Below the pieces are notes generated by a model, which saw nothing but the letters and a program-made list of their open reading frames with translations, had not been told where the DNA came from and searched no databases. From Vibrio intestinalis (lineage in GTDB: Bacteria > Pseudomonadota > Gammaproteobacteria > Enterobacterales > Vibrionaceae), in contig NZ_JANAVY020000005.1 in NCBI RefSeq assembly GCF_025195085.2, positions 101,332-165,331 of the forward strand: 64,000 nucleotides of DNA, in the 5' to 3' direction. Of this stretch, positions 43,562 to 53,188 are shown piece by piece (position 1 is the first letter of the stretch; every line of letters begins with the position of its first letter). The position numbers and the translations under genes were made by a program.

Positions 43562-44797
43562 ATGAAAACTATGAATAAACTAAAACTCACTACCCTCTCT
43601 ATTGCCATTGCACTGCTAGCAGGTTGTGGCAGCGATGAAAGCAACGATACCAACCCAAATAACGGCAATACGCCATCAAATAGCAAAAACCAAGCGCTGT
43701 TAAGCAAAGCGGCGAACATTTCCATCACAGATTCAGGCTCGTCGCTGGGCAAATGTACCAGCGGCGTTGGCAACACTTACCAAACTGAAAACCTCTTCAT
43801 TGAAGCAACAGCGGCCAACATTACTGCGAGCCAGCTGCAACAAGCCGGTCAAATTGCCCAAGTAGCGCTTGATGAATTGAAGGCGGATGCCAACCTGACA
43901 ACCGCAGAACTAGGGCTAAATAGCGAGCGCTGGACCGTATGTTTTAACGACCCTAACGGTGGTGGTCATTCAGGCTCTGCGTATGAGAACAGTTGGGAAC
44001 AACACCTTAAATCAGACCCTAGCGATCTATACCGCCTAGCGAAGCATGAGATGACTCATGTTGCTGGTTTCGAGTTCTTTGGCGGTGAGACAAACAGTGG
44101 CGAGGTTTACAAATGGTTTACTGAAGCACTCGCAGTTTACATTGCTCAAGCAGATAAAATTGTGCCCGCGCGTGAAATCGACAATTATGCTGCGGTAGTT
44201 GGTATTGTATCGCCAATAACCATCAACACTCACACGACAGAAAATACCGTTAAAGCAAAATACGAAAACGTCTACGACATCTACGTAACCACTATTGCTG
44301 TACTAAGCAAGAAATACGGTATTTCGGTGCGTGATTGGTTTGATCTTTACACGGAAGCTAAGTCATCAGGCGACTTTAAAGCAGCTTTTAATACCTTCAT
44401 GACAGCAAAAGGGGCGACTGGCGTTACTCATAATAATCTAGAAGACCTAACAACTTGGAAAAATCTAGTTGCAGGTTATGTTGAAAGTGACATGTCTAAC
44501 CAAGTGAATATTGAAGCCGATTACCCAGCCGAGTTCGTATTTATTGAAGCAATTGACTACAAAAACAGCGGCGTTTCAGCGCAAATTGGCCGCAGTGACG
44601 TGGCAGCGACGACAGGCACTGTCTACTTCAATGGCGATACTATCGCTGACGGCGTGCATAAGGTTTACACCGAAAGTGAAATCAATGGTAAGTGGTACAT
44701 GATTGGCCCTGTAAATGTTGAATTTAGTAATGGCAACGTGATCAATACCAATACGATTAATTTCAAAGGTGCACCAAAAGAAGAGTACGTGGATTAA
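43562..44797 (+). CDS. Zincin-like lipoprotein with HExxH motif
   Basis: About 411 residues. Lipoprotein signal MKTMNKLKLTTLSIAIALLAGC (lipobox LAGC), a Asn/Asp/Ser-rich linker, then a domain with LAKHEMTHVAGFEFFGG (HExxH at His162-Glu163-xx-His166) and WFTEALAVYIAQAD, where Glu188, 25 residues after the first glutamate, could be the third zinc ligand as in gluzincins. So a surface or periplasmic zinc peptidase is likely, but no family is recognised. A second ATG nine bases downstream is equally possible as start; the longer frame to 43511 hides the signal. Confidence 0.75.
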   Translation: MKTMNKLKLTTLSIAIALLAGCGSDESNDTNPNNGNTPSNSKNQALLSKAANISITDSGSSLGKCTSGVGNTYQTENLFIEATAANITASQLQQAGQIAQVALDELKADANLTTAELGLNSERWTVCFNDPNGGGHSGSAYENSWEQHLKSDPSDLYRLAKHEMTHVAGFEFFGGETNSGEVYKWFTEALAVYIAQADKIVPAREIDNYAAVVGIVSPITINTHTTENTVKAKYENVYDIYVTTIAVLSKKYGISVRDWFDLYTEAKSSGDFKAAFNTFMTAKGATGVTHNNLEDLTTWKNLVAGYVESDMSNQVNIEADYPAEFVFIEAIDYKNSGVSAQIGRSDVAATTGTVYFNGDTIADGVHKVYTESEINGKWYMIGPVNVEFSNGNVINTNTINFKGAPKEEYVD

Positions 44798-44815
44798 ATC
44801 TCGCGCTTTATAACC

Positions 44816-44843
44816 AAACAAAGCCCTATCTAGGGCTTTGTTT
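44816..44843. terminator. Terminator after the lipoprotein gene
   Basis: AAACAAAGCCCTA pairs with TAGGGCTTTGTTT in a 12-13-bp stem with loop of two to four bases followed by TATTTTG. It lies between convergent genes. Confidence 0.9.
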
Positions 44844-44880
44844 TATTTTGTGCGTTCTAATTTACTATCTGATATATCGA

Positions 44881-46479
44881 TTAACGTCGCTCGTTAAACG
44901 TATCTCTTAACCCTGCTAGCTCGACTGCTTTGGCTGATATATCGCTAGATTGCGAACTCACAATTTCAGCTTGTTGAGCGTTATGCTGGGATAACCCATC
45001 AATTTGCTCGATATTATTACTTATCTCTTTTGAGAGCTTAGCTTGCTGTTGAGCGACATCGGATATCTGTTGAGACAGCTGAGAAATATCGGCCATAGAC
45101 CCCATCACCGCCGATAATGACTGCTGAGAATAGAGTGCTTGATCAACACAGAGATCCACGGTCTCTTTCTCTTTGCCCATTACCGATTGCCAGTGTTTGA
45201 GCGTCTCTTGCATGCCAGAGATGGAAGATTGAATCTGCTCGGTTGCTGTATTAGTACGCGAAGATAAGTTTCTAACCTCGTCTGCGACCACAGCAAAACC
45301 TCGCCCTGATTCACCTGCCCTTGCCGCTTCAATGGCTGCATTGAGCGCCAACAAGTTGGTCTGCTCAGCAATACCTTTGATTTCCACCATGATAGAGTCA
45401 ATCTTCTCGGCTTCTTGAGTCAACTCAGCGGAAGATTCCGTCGACTTCTGAATTTGCCCTGAAAGCGAATCAATCGCCGTTTTGGTTTGCTGCATATTAT
45501 TTTCAGCGCTCACACATTGCTGATTTGCATGCTCTACTTGCTCTGAAGCTTGGCTGATACGCTGCTCAACATCATCTATCGCGGCAACGATTTTCTCGAC
45601 CGAATGGGAAATATGATGAATTTCGGTCGCCTCTTTCTCTACGCCATCTTGGGTATCTTCAGCGGCGCGTTTGAGGTTTGAAACATTCAGCTCTAATCCA
45701 CCGCACTGATCTTGTACGCGGCCTAAGATTGTGTGAATTTTGCCTTGCGCCATCTTAAGGTGGTAGTCCGCAGCGCTGTGCGGCAGAGAACCTGAAAACA
45801 CCAAACGTGACACGCTATCGTATTGGCTAAGTAAGGTTTGATAAAACTTAGGAGCTAAACCTATCTCTGGATAGAAACAGACAAACGGCAATGCCACCAA
45901 CAATGCACTGACCAAAGGAACAAACTGAGCCGACGCAACCGTCGCAATTGCCAATAGAACAAAAGTAATTAAGCGGAACTGGAATAAGCTCCAAAACGGC
46001 ACTAATGATTTGCCAGTGTTGACCTTTTTGTATAAACGTTCAGCGCGATTTTTAAGTTTTTCATCAAGGGGGGAACGCACTGATTGGTAGCCTACTACCG
46101 AGCCATTTCGCAAAATAGGGGTGACAAACGCATCTACCCAATAGTAGCGCCCATCTTTACAACGGTTTTTCACTGCACCACGCCACGATGCACCAGCCTC
46201 TAAGTTAACCCAAAGGTCTTTAAATGCGGCTTTTGGCATGTCTGGATGGCGTACAATATTGTGATTGGAATTCACCAGCTCTTCTTGGCTGAACCCACAC
46301 ACTCGAGAAAAAGCTTCGTTAGCGTAAGTGATGACGCCTCTGGTATCCGTAGTTGAAACTAATTCCTCATTAAATTTAACTTCTTCATCTACGACATTCT
46401 TATTTCTGCGACCCATTTCCTGTCTCATCTCTGCGATTACCGCGGCATAAGTTACACTTTTAGGGTAGTTGATATCCAC
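44881..46479 (-). CDS. PAS-containing methyl-accepting chemotaxis protein (Aer-like)
   Basis: 532 residues. An N-terminal PAS domain (about 35-140: [53 protein letters not shown]), a central hydrophobic pair (about 170-215), and a C-terminal signalling domain with the hairpin tip [18 protein letters not shown] and [15 protein letters not shown]. This is the Aer-type layout for sensing redox or energy state through a PAS cofactor. The start may be this GTG (CGGA ahead) or an ATG at 46428 or 46416; the conserved region begins near [13 protein letters not shown]. Confidence 0.9.
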   Translation of the reverse strand: MDINYPKSVTYAAVIAEMRQEMGRRNKNVVDEEVKFNEELVSTTDTRGVITYANEAFSRVCGFSQEELVNSNHNIVRHPDMPKAAFKDLWVNLEAGASWRGAVKNRCKDGRYYWVDAFVTPILRNGSVVGYQSVRSPLDEKLKNRAERLYKKVNTGKSLVPFWSLFQFRLITFVLLAIATVASAQFVPLVSALLVALPFVCFYPEIGLAPKFYQTLLSQYDSVSRLVFSGSLPHSAADYHLKMAQGKIHTILGRVQDQCGGLELNVSNLKRAAEDTQDGVEKEATEIHHISHSVEKIVAAIDDVEQRISQASEQVEHANQQCVSAENNMQQTKTAIDSLSGQIQKSTESSAELTQEAEKIDSIMVEIKGIAEQTNLLALNAAIEAARAGESGRGFAVVADEVRNLSSRTNTATEQIQSSISGMQETLKHWQSVMGKEKETVDLCVDQALYSQQSLSAVMGSMADISQLSQQISDVAQQQAKLSKEISNNIEQIDGLSQHNAQQAEIVSSQSSDISAKAVELAGLRDTFNERR

Positions 46480-47071
46480 ATTTTCCGTAGAGTTAATCTT
46501 ATAAATTTGAAGTTAATAGAATTAGCGCATTATTTAGACAAATTGTTGCACAGTTATTTACATAAACTTCATCAATAAACGCGTAAAGTTTTTGAGTTAA
46601 ACAGACAATAAGACAAGGTTAGAAGCAGAGGAGAAAAAGGAAGGCGAGCAAGCAAAGATAATAAATAACTCACTGTATATAAAGTATTTTATCAATTATT
46701 GCTTGCTAAGAACGAATACTAAACCAAACAACTAAGTTGATAAATGGCCGTCAAATCAAGCTTGGGCAAGGTCAATCTAAATATGCGTATCAATTTGAAT
46801 CAACACCATCCAATCACGGCCATAAATTGTAAGTCAAACGGACTCACTGGCGAAAGGCTAAAAACCGAGGGCGGCCATTAAACGGTATGGCCATGAAATA
46901 TGACCTGAGTTGACCAAATCGAAAATGGTAAAGAACACCACACTAATAACCGCGAGTTTCGCCAGTCTTGCAACAATAAACATACTTAAACCCAATATCA
47001 CTATGCAGCAGTGAGCTGCTGACCATCATATTTTGTTGATTATATCCAATAAATGACAAAATAGTCAGAGC
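46480..47071. other. 592-bp intergenic region, no supported gene
   Basis: AT-rich. A 45-codon frame on the plus strand at 46744-46881 (MAVKSSLGKVNLNMRINLNQ at its start) has no ribosome site. ATGGCCGT at 46744 and ACGGCCAT at 46816 form an inverted repeat 64 bases apart, and GGCCAT occurs again near 46874 and 46890. A non-coding RNA is conceivable, but nothing establishes one. Confidence 0.4.
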
Positions 47072-48157
47072 CTAAAACGGCTCACTCTCGGTATATTCTT
47101 CAAGTTGTTGGTAACTACCATGGCTTCGCGCACCGTAACTCTCTAGCAATTGCTTTAACTCTTCTGATAAGTGAGGCAATAACGCATGCAGGATAGTTTC
47201 ATGCGTAAAGGTGCGATGATTGACCTGAGCACCCTGCTCCAAAAGCAAACGGACAAGCGGCAAATCAATATTCGTTCTTGCCAGAGCCGCAAACAGTGGC
47301 GAATGGTTATTGGCATCGCGATAGTTAACATTAGCGCCTTTAGCAACTAACTTAGTCGCATACTCTTCCATGCCTTGACGGCCGCTCGCTTCCACTAGAG
47401 CTAACATGCCATTTGAAGCCATTTCGTTAACGTCACAACCTTGGCTAAGACACAACTCAAAGAGCGCTTCGTCTTCAAGAAGCAGCGACAACATCAACCA
47501 ATCTGCCGAAAGGCCCTGATAAAAGTAACCTTGATAGTGCTCAGTGAGAGAAGCGAACTCTTGCAACAACGCTAAATCAGGTTGTTGCCACATCCCATGC
47601 CCTTGCTGTAAGTAGGCTTTCGCTACTGGCGTGTAGTTAGCTGGATGCTTGTAATATGCCAGTTGCTTGTAGAGTTTTTCATTTAGCCAGGCTGTGACAG
47701 CTGTTTTATCAGAGTGCTGCAGCATCCATGAGAAATTCGGATTATCCGGTTTGATCAAATACAGGCATTTTGAGTCAACTTTTGCGCCGAGCTGAATCAT
47801 TTGCTCTGCAAGGGATCGCTCAGTAAATGCCTTTAAGTAGCGCGTTAGCAAAGAGTTTTTAAACACCTGTTGCCAATTTTCAAAGTTCACCGACGCAAAA
47901 TACGCGTCAAACGTCTGCTCAAAATCGAGCTTTGCCAGCGCGGCCAAGACGAAAAACTCGTTTTCTTGGCTGTGATAAGCAATCTGCTCTTTATGAAAGA
48001 CTTGGGTAAATAAGCCCGAATATTTAGTCGTGGTTAAGATTTTTAAAATGCGATGAAACTGGCGGTTAGACGTAAATTGCGCCATGTATAAGTGGCTAAC
48101 ATCGCCCGCTTCAGCAAAGCGCTGCAATTCTAAATAGGTAAACTCTGGGTGGCTCAT
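47072..48157 (-). CDS. Ankyrin repeat protein
   Basis: 361 residues, no signal peptide. The N-terminal two thirds is a helical region of unknown family; the C-terminal part has three to four ankyrin-like repeats (LFELCLSQGCDVNEMASNG, YATKLVAKGANVNYRDANNHS, LVRLLLEQGAQVNHRTFTHET). Ankyrins bind proteins; partner unknown. The ATG at 48157 has GGAGG 6 bases ahead; a longer frame to 48211 is not needed. It is monocistronic and follows the ackA terminator. Confidence 0.82.
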   Translation of the reverse strand: MSHPEFTYLELQRFAEAGDVSHLYMAQFTSNRQFHRILKILTTTKYSGLFTQVFHKEQIAYHSQENEFFVLAALAKLDFEQTFDAYFASVNFENWQQVFKNSLLTRYLKAFTERSLAEQMIQLGAKVDSKCLYLIKPDNPNFSWMLQHSDKTAVTAWLNEKLYKQLAYYKHPANYTPVAKAYLQQGHGMWQQPDLALLQEFASLTEHYQGYFYQGLSADWLMLSLLLEDEALFELCLSQGCDVNEMASNGMLALVEASGRQGMEEYATKLVAKGANVNYRDANNHSPLFAALARTNIDLPLVRLLLEQGAQVNHRTFTHETILHALLPHLSEELKQLLESYGARSHGSYQQLEEYTESEPF

Positions 48158-48255
48158 ATTGCCTCCGACAACCATCGATAGAACACTATACCGAAAAACC
48201 CGACAAAGCAATGATACTTATCGCTTCTCGGCAACAGTTTATCGCAGACAAAAGA

Positions 48256-48283
48256 AAAGCCCTTTCCAAACGGAAAGGGCTTT
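48256..48283 (-). terminator. Terminator after ackA
   Basis: AAAGCCCTTTCC, 4-nt loop, GGAAAGGGCTTT; on the minus strand followed by TCTTTTG. It lies 28 bases beyond the ackA stop. Confidence 0.88.
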
Positions 48284-48310
48284 AGCTTAGTTCCCAAAAT
48301 GAGTAGAGTT

Positions 48311-49498
48311 TTATAGCAGCTCTACTGACTGCTGTGCAATTACGAATTCTTCGTTAGTCGGGATTACCATCGCGATTGGTGAACCCTCTTGAGTGATCAC
48401 GCCTTGGTCACCAAAACGAGCCGACTCATTAGCCTGTGCATCTTCTTTGTAACCGAAGATTTTTAGGTAGCTCAAGATTTCGCGACGGATTGGCAGTGAG
48501 TTTTCACCGATACCACCAGTGAAGATGATGCCGTCAATCTCTTCTAGTGCAACCATGTAAGAAGCAATGTATTTCGCTACGCGGTATGTGAACACTTGGA
48601 ACGCTAGTTTCGCGCCTTCGTGGCCGTTTTCCATTGCTTCTAGGATGCCACGAGCATCACTTGTTAGGCCTGACACACCAAGGAAACCTGATTTCTTGTT
48701 CAGAGTTTCAAATACTTTGTCTTGTGACCAACCTTTCTTCATTAGGAATTCAATGATGCCTGGGTCAAGGTCACCACAGCGCGTACCCATCATTAGACCA
48801 GCCAGCGGCGTAAAGCCCATGCTAGTGTCGACACTCTTACCATCTTTGATTGCACAAACTGACGCACCGTTACCTAGGTGAACTGAGATAAAGCTGCTTT
48901 TCTCGATTGGTTTGTCGATCACTTTTGCGGCTTCACGGCTCACGTAGTAGTGGCTTGTACCGTGGAAACCGTAACGACGGATACCAAACTCAGAGTAAAG
49001 CTCTTTAGCAATCGCACCTGTGAATGCTTTAGATGGCATTGTTTGGTGGAATGCAGTGTCGAATACTGCAAATTGTGGCAATGCAGGGAAAGCAGTCATA
49101 GCCGCTTGAATGCCTTTCGCACCAGCAGGGTTGTGGAGCGGAGCTAGGTCTGAAAGACGTTCAATTTCGGCTAAAACATGCTCATCGATACGTACTGTCG
49201 ATGTAAACTTCTCACCACCGTGAACGATACGGTGGCCAACTGCTACTAAGTCTGAAGAGAAACCTAACGTTTCAATCAACGCAACAATGCGGTTGATTGC
49301 GTGTTGGTGATGATTATCTGCCGCAGTGATGGCTTCTTCGGTTTTTTCGCCGTTGTATTTCCAACTGATAACTGCTTCAGGTAAACCAAAGCATTCGCCT
49401 AAGCCACTTACAAGCGCATCGCCTGTATTTGAATCGATGACTGCGAACTTAAGAGAAGAGCTACCAGAGTTAATAACCAACACTAACGAGTTAGACAT
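48311..49498 (-). CDS. ackA: Acetate kinase
   Basis: 395 residues. It interconverts acetate plus ATP with acetyl phosphate and ADP. Signature LVINSGSSSLKFAVID at residues 5-20, AVGHRIVHGGEKFT, FDTAFHQTMPSKAF, RRYGFHGTSHYYV, VHLGNGASVCAIKDGKSVDT and IIFTGGIGENS. It stands alone without pta, so it may be a second acetate kinase of the genome. An FNR-like site lies about 130 bases upstream of the ATG. Confidence 0.97.
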   Translation of the reverse strand: MSNSLVLVINSGSSSLKFAVIDSNTGDALVSGLGECFGLPEAVISWKYNGEKTEEAITAADNHHQHAINRIVALIETLGFSSDLVAVGHRIVHGGEKFTSTVRIDEHVLAEIERLSDLAPLHNPAGAKGIQAAMTAFPALPQFAVFDTAFHQTMPSKAFTGAIAKELYSEFGIRRYGFHGTSHYYVSREAAKVIDKPIEKSSFISVHLGNGASVCAIKDGKSVDTSMGFTPLAGLMMGTRCGDLDPGIIEFLMKKGWSQDKVFETLNKKSGFLGVSGLTSDARGILEAMENGHEGAKLAFQVFTYRVAKYIASYMVALEEIDGIIFTGGIGENSLPIRREILSYLKIFGYKEDAQANESARFGDQGVITQEGSPIAMVIPTNEEFVIAQQSVELL

Positions 49499-49627
49499 GA
49501 GGTATGTATCCTGTTTCAGACTTAATGTAGAAGCAGATGCTTCATTGTTTAATGAGTTTAAATATTAAAATAATTTTTAAATCTTTCAACTTTCTTTTAT
49601 CTTTAATTTCAAGCCAAACGTTTTTTC

Positions 49628-49641
49628 TTGATCTAAAGCAA
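49628..49641. promoter_or_regulatory. FNR-like site upstream of ackA
   Basis: TTGAT-CTAA-AGCAA matches the FNR consensus TTGAT-N4-ATCAA at 9 of 10 positions. It lies 130 bases upstream of ackA in a 488-bp gap; anaerobic control of this acetate kinase is plausible. The match is by eye. Confidence 0.5.
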
Positions 49642-49933
49642 GAATCAATTTTATTTGAGGTTGGAAATTATTCGAAAAGCATTCAATACCTTGCATAGAC
49701 CTACTAAAAACAAGGCCTAGCGTAAAATTAGCAGCGCTATTTTAACGTCTTACAACAGCTGTTGACATGCCTCTTTTGGGGCATTTTATGCGCTAAAATC
49801 GACTAGACAGACAACAAAGCACAACTCGGAGCTCTGTATGCAAACGGGGAAAGATTACAAAATTTTTGAATCAAGCTCGTAATTTGGTGATAAATCACTC
49901 AGCTTTGACTCGCGTTCAACTGGATTTTAAACC
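49642..49933. other. Intergenic region between ackA and the TonB receptor gene
   Basis: No gene seen. CAACAGCTGTTG at 49753-49764 is a perfect palindrome, and ATGCCTC-TTTT-GGGGCAT at 49767-49784 followed by TTTAT is a small terminator-like hairpin on the plus strand with no obvious gene before it; it may mark the end of a small transcript. Confidence 0.4.
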
Positions 49934-49940
49934 AAAAAAA

Positions 49941-49959
49941 GCTGCCCAAGTTGGGCAGC
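49941..49959 (-). terminator. Terminator after the TonB-dependent receptor
   Basis: GCTGCCCAA and TTGGGCAGC form a 9-bp stem around one base; on the minus strand seven T follow at 49940-49934. Confidence 0.88.
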
Positions 49960-49986
49960 CAATGCAACAACACATTTTAATGAAGG

Positions 49987-52026
49987 TTAAAAGTGGTAAG
50001 CCGCAGAGAGTTTAAAGTTACGCCCTGGCTCAAAATCGTCGGCAAAGTATGTGCCGATTGGGTTGCGTGATGCATCGTATAGGGTTCCTACACCACTGGT
50101 TGAAGCGTGAGAGGTATACGTTTCATCGAACACGTTATCAATCCCGAAGGTAACCGATAAGTTATCATGCTGAGTCGGCACCCATTGCACATAAAGGTTA
50201 TGAACATCGTAACCCTGTTTTATTGGGTTGCCTTGAATCACGTTATCTTCATCCATCACGAACAAAGAGTTCCAACCAAAGATCAGGCCTAAATCATCCA
50301 TTTGGTAATCAAGCGTTAAAGAAACTGAATCACCAATATCTTTACTGCGCGGCATACTACCGGTTGACGCATAAGGCCCACCGTCAGTGACATTATCTCC
50401 GTCACTCTTCGCGTAACTTAGTTTACCCGTGAAGCCTTGATAGCCGTACACGCCAGATAGCTCAAAGCCTGTTAGCTCAATATCAAAGCCATTCTCAATG
50501 TAGTAGCCACTGATTGAGCGCTCATAACCTTCGATAATGTAGTCATCAATTTCAGTTTTAAACACCGTTAGGTTAGAGCCAAAGTAGTGCTCGCCTGCCC
50601 AATGGTTAAACTTGAAGCCCACTTGGCTGTTTTGGCCCGTTTCTGGGCGAAGATCATCTGCCAGCACTGTGTTTTGTTGAAACTGAATAAACGTCTCTAA
50701 CAATTCAGGGGCTTTGAATAGCGTACGTGTGCTAGCAAAGACTTGGAATGAATCCGTCACGTCAAACTCACCCGCAACCGCCCAAGTCACTTCATCGTAA
50801 TTCTTGTCGCTGGTTTCCGCTTTGCGTTGGTAGTCGTCGTAGCGAACACCTAATGTTAAGGCAAATTGCTCGATAAGCTGAATTCTGTCTTCGACATAAA
50901 GTGCAGTGCTAATGGCATTTTCATCCATATAATCAATGCCGCCGTAGCTACTGGATGACTCCTTATCCATGTAATCCAAACCATAGGTAAAGGTGTTACC
51001 AATAGTGCCGAGAGCAACATCAGACTGGACCTTGGCACTTAAACCAATGTTTTGGTTTTTCGCGGTATTGATGCTGTCTCGGTTTAAAAAGCTCCATGAT
51101 GTTGGCGTTTCATCACGAGTGATTTCCGTGGTTGAACTATATAACGTTACATCAGCATTATGGTTATTGCCGGAAAACTCATAGCCCAAACGCACGATAT
51201 CGCGATCATATTCCGTTGGCAGCAGTAAGTCTGCGTCGCGGCCGGTCGTATTCGCATCATAGCCACGGTCCGGTCTTGCACTGTATTCACCTTCATCACG
51301 GTACAAATCGTAAGAGAATTCAAAACGATGATGCTGAGAAGGTTCAAAGCCAAACTTGGCTAAAATGTTGTAGATTTCACCATCGGCGCCGTAGTTTTCG
51401 ATACCATTGCCATCTTCGAAGTTATCGTTATCTACACCGTGAATGTATAGCATACCGTCGATTTGATCGCTCAATTGCGCATAACCCGTAATAGAGCCTT
51501 TATGGCTGGCATTGCTTGCATATCCACCATAAACGCGCGCGCCTACCGTTTCACCATCGCGTAATAGTTCTTTTGCGTCTTTGGTTTCAAAATACACTGA
51601 GCCACCAAGGCCACCTTGAACCACAGAGTTATTACCGACTTGAATCTCAGCTGATTTCAAAATGTCTGGGTTAAGGGTAAGGTTACCAATATGGTGGAAC
51701 ATATTGGCGTGCTGAGAAGCACCATCAAGTCGAATGTCTAAATCGGTTTCACCAAGGCCACGAATATTAATACGTTGGTTTACCGAATGAGTACCGCCAA
51801 CATCAACGCCAGGGACATCACGCATCAAGTCAGACATATGATCCGCCTGTTTTAGCGACATATCATCCGCGCCGATAGACTCAGAGCTGCTCGATACTTT
51901 CGTACCCCAAACAACGACTTCGTCAAAGTAGGTACTTTCCTCTGCAACTGCTGAGAATGAAAGCGCTAAGCCGACGGCTAAACTGACGACAGACTTGCTG
52001 GGTTTAACTCGAATGTCCCTTTTCAT
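49987..52026 (-). CDS. TonB-dependent siderophore receptor
   Basis: 679 residues: signal peptide ending AVAEEST, then TonB-box-like residues FDEVVVWGTKV, a plug domain (MSLKQADHMSDLMRDVPGVD, INIRGLGETDLDIRLDG) and a 22-strand barrel ending in aromatic FKLSAAYHF. It should import a ferric siderophore through the outer membrane with TonB. The divergent AraC gene recalls the desA/desR pair for ferrioxamine uptake of V. vulnificus, but the ligand here is not established. AGAGGA lies 6 bases before the ATG. A Fur-like box precedes the start. Confidence 0.88.
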   Translation of the reverse strand: MKRDIRVKPSKSVVSLAVGLALSFSAVAEESTYFDEVVVWGTKVSSSSESIGADDMSLKQADHMSDLMRDVPGVDVGGTHSVNQRINIRGLGETDLDIRLDGASQHANMFHHIGNLTLNPDILKSAEIQVGNNSVVQGGLGGSVYFETKDAKELLRDGETVGARVYGGYASNASHKGSITGYAQLSDQIDGMLYIHGVDNDNFEDGNGIENYGADGEIYNILAKFGFEPSQHHRFEFSYDLYRDEGEYSARPDRGYDANTTGRDADLLLPTEYDRDIVRLGYEFSGNNHNADVTLYSSTTEITRDETPTSWSFLNRDSINTAKNQNIGLSAKVQSDVALGTIGNTFTYGLDYMDKESSSSYGGIDYMDENAISTALYVEDRIQLIEQFALTLGVRYDDYQRKAETSDKNYDEVTWAVAGEFDVTDSFQVFASTRTLFKAPELLETFIQFQQNTVLADDLRPETGQNSQVGFKFNHWAGEHYFGSNLTVFKTEIDDYIIEGYERSISGYYIENGFDIELTGFELSGVYGYQGFTGKLSYAKSDGDNVTDGGPYASTGSMPRSKDIGDSVSLTLDYQMDDLGLIFGWNSLFVMDEDNVIQGNPIKQGYDVHNLYVQWVPTQHDNLSVTFGIDNVFDETYTSHASTSGVGTLYDASRNPIGTYFADDFEPGRNFKLSAAYHF

Positions 52027-52045
52027 GAACTTCCTCTTTAAATCT

Positions 52046-52064
52046 AAATGATAACAATTCGCAA
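52046..52064. promoter_or_regulatory. Fur-like box between receptor and AraC genes
   Basis: TGATAAC-A-ATTCGCA matches the 7-1-7 Fur consensus (TGATAAT-x-ATTATCA) at 11 of 14 positions. It lies 23 bases upstream of the receptor ATG, in the leader or promoter, which fits iron repression. Confidence 0.5.
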
Positions 52065-52143
52065 GCATGATAGGATTGAAACCTCGATTCACAAAGTGAA
52101 TTGAGTTATGCACAATCGCATTCATGTTATGAGGAAATACAGC

Positions 52144-53124
52144 ATGGGCGTCGGTACTAAATCTCGACCAAGACTAGAAAAAGTAGCACTCACCAAGAAA
52201 ATTGAGGAATCCGAAAAGCAGTTAATCGTCGGTGTTGGGCGAAGGCACGATGGCCCTTTAGTCGAAGGTCACTTTGTCTCTCATCGCGTCGATGATTGTT
52301 TTGCTCTGCATGGTAGCAGAAGCGAAGAACTGACCGATTCTAACATCGTATCGACTGCGCCTGTTTCCATCATCGTGACGTTATTACTGCAAGGCCATCT
52401 TGAGTTTGGCTATGACGATTTAGAGTTCAATCTTGATGCACGCACGAAAGCGGAAGGGATTTTAGTTAATCTCACCAAGCCCGCGAACTTTAGACGCCGA
52501 ATCACCAAGGGCAACCAAGTCACCAAGCTTAACCTAATGCTCAAGCCGGATTGGATTTTGGCACGCAGCTCTGAAACATGTCGCGTGCGTCAGTTCTTGA
52601 AAGGCCATAAAAGCTCGATCCGATTCGACCTCACTGAAGAGGTCTACCAATTGGTTGACCAAGTACTCGATTTGCATGACGCCACCAGCTTTCTCAATAA
52701 GATAAAACTTGAAAAAATCTCGATGCAGCTAATGGAGATCATCTTTGCTCAACTTGAAGAGCAAACCATTCAAAAATCAGACAGTAAGTTTGAACCAATT
52801 GCTCAAGCGGATGTGGAAGATATCATCAGCTACATTGAAACCAATTTAGATAACCCGCTAACCATTGATTTGATTGCCCATCGCTTTGCTATGAGCCCAT
52901 CCAATATTCAGCGTAAATTCCGCAATCACATCGGCTGCACCATCAACGGTTATATTCGTACCCGTCGATTAGAGATAGCCAAGCAGCATCTAGAACGGGG
53001 CATCATCTCCATCACAGAGGCCGCGTACGAAGCGGGCTATACTCACCCTTCAAATTTCACCATCGCGTTTAAAAAGGCGTTTGGTTATCCGCCTAATGCG
53101 ATGATGCGTAAAGACATGAGTTAA
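52144..53124 (+). CDS. AraC family regulator of the adjacent receptor
   Basis: 326 residues: an N-terminal effector-binding region and a C-terminal AraC DNA-binding domain (about 225-320) with two helix-turn-helix units: LTIDLIAHRFAMSPSNIQRK and ISITEAAYEAGYTHPSNF, then FKKAFGYPPNAM. Divergent from the TonB receptor gene 117 bases away and so likely its activator in response to a siderophore. GAGGAAA lies 6-8 bases before the ATG at 52144; two upstream ATGs, at 52108 and 52129, are alternatives. Confidence 0.88.
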   Translation: MGVGTKSRPRLEKVALTKKIEESEKQLIVGVGRRHDGPLVEGHFVSHRVDDCFALHGSRSEELTDSNIVSTAPVSIIVTLLLQGHLEFGYDDLEFNLDARTKAEGILVNLTKPANFRRRITKGNQVTKLNLMLKPDWILARSSETCRVRQFLKGHKSSIRFDLTEEVYQLVDQVLDLHDATSFLNKIKLEKISMQLMEIIFAQLEEQTIQKSDSKFEPIAQADVEDIISYIETNLDNPLTIDLIAHRFAMSPSNIQRKFRNHIGCTINGYIRTRRLEIAKQHLERGIISITEAAYEAGYTHPSNFTIAFKKAFGYPPNAMMRKDMS

Positions 53125-53188
53125 CGCTGCTACCCCTGATAAAATCAACTATGGTAAGCTAACAGGGTTCAAACTAAAGGTACAAACC

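Noticed and set aside
48567..48881. 104-codon frame opposite ackA
   Set aside because: Antisense shadow of a well-conserved acetate kinase.
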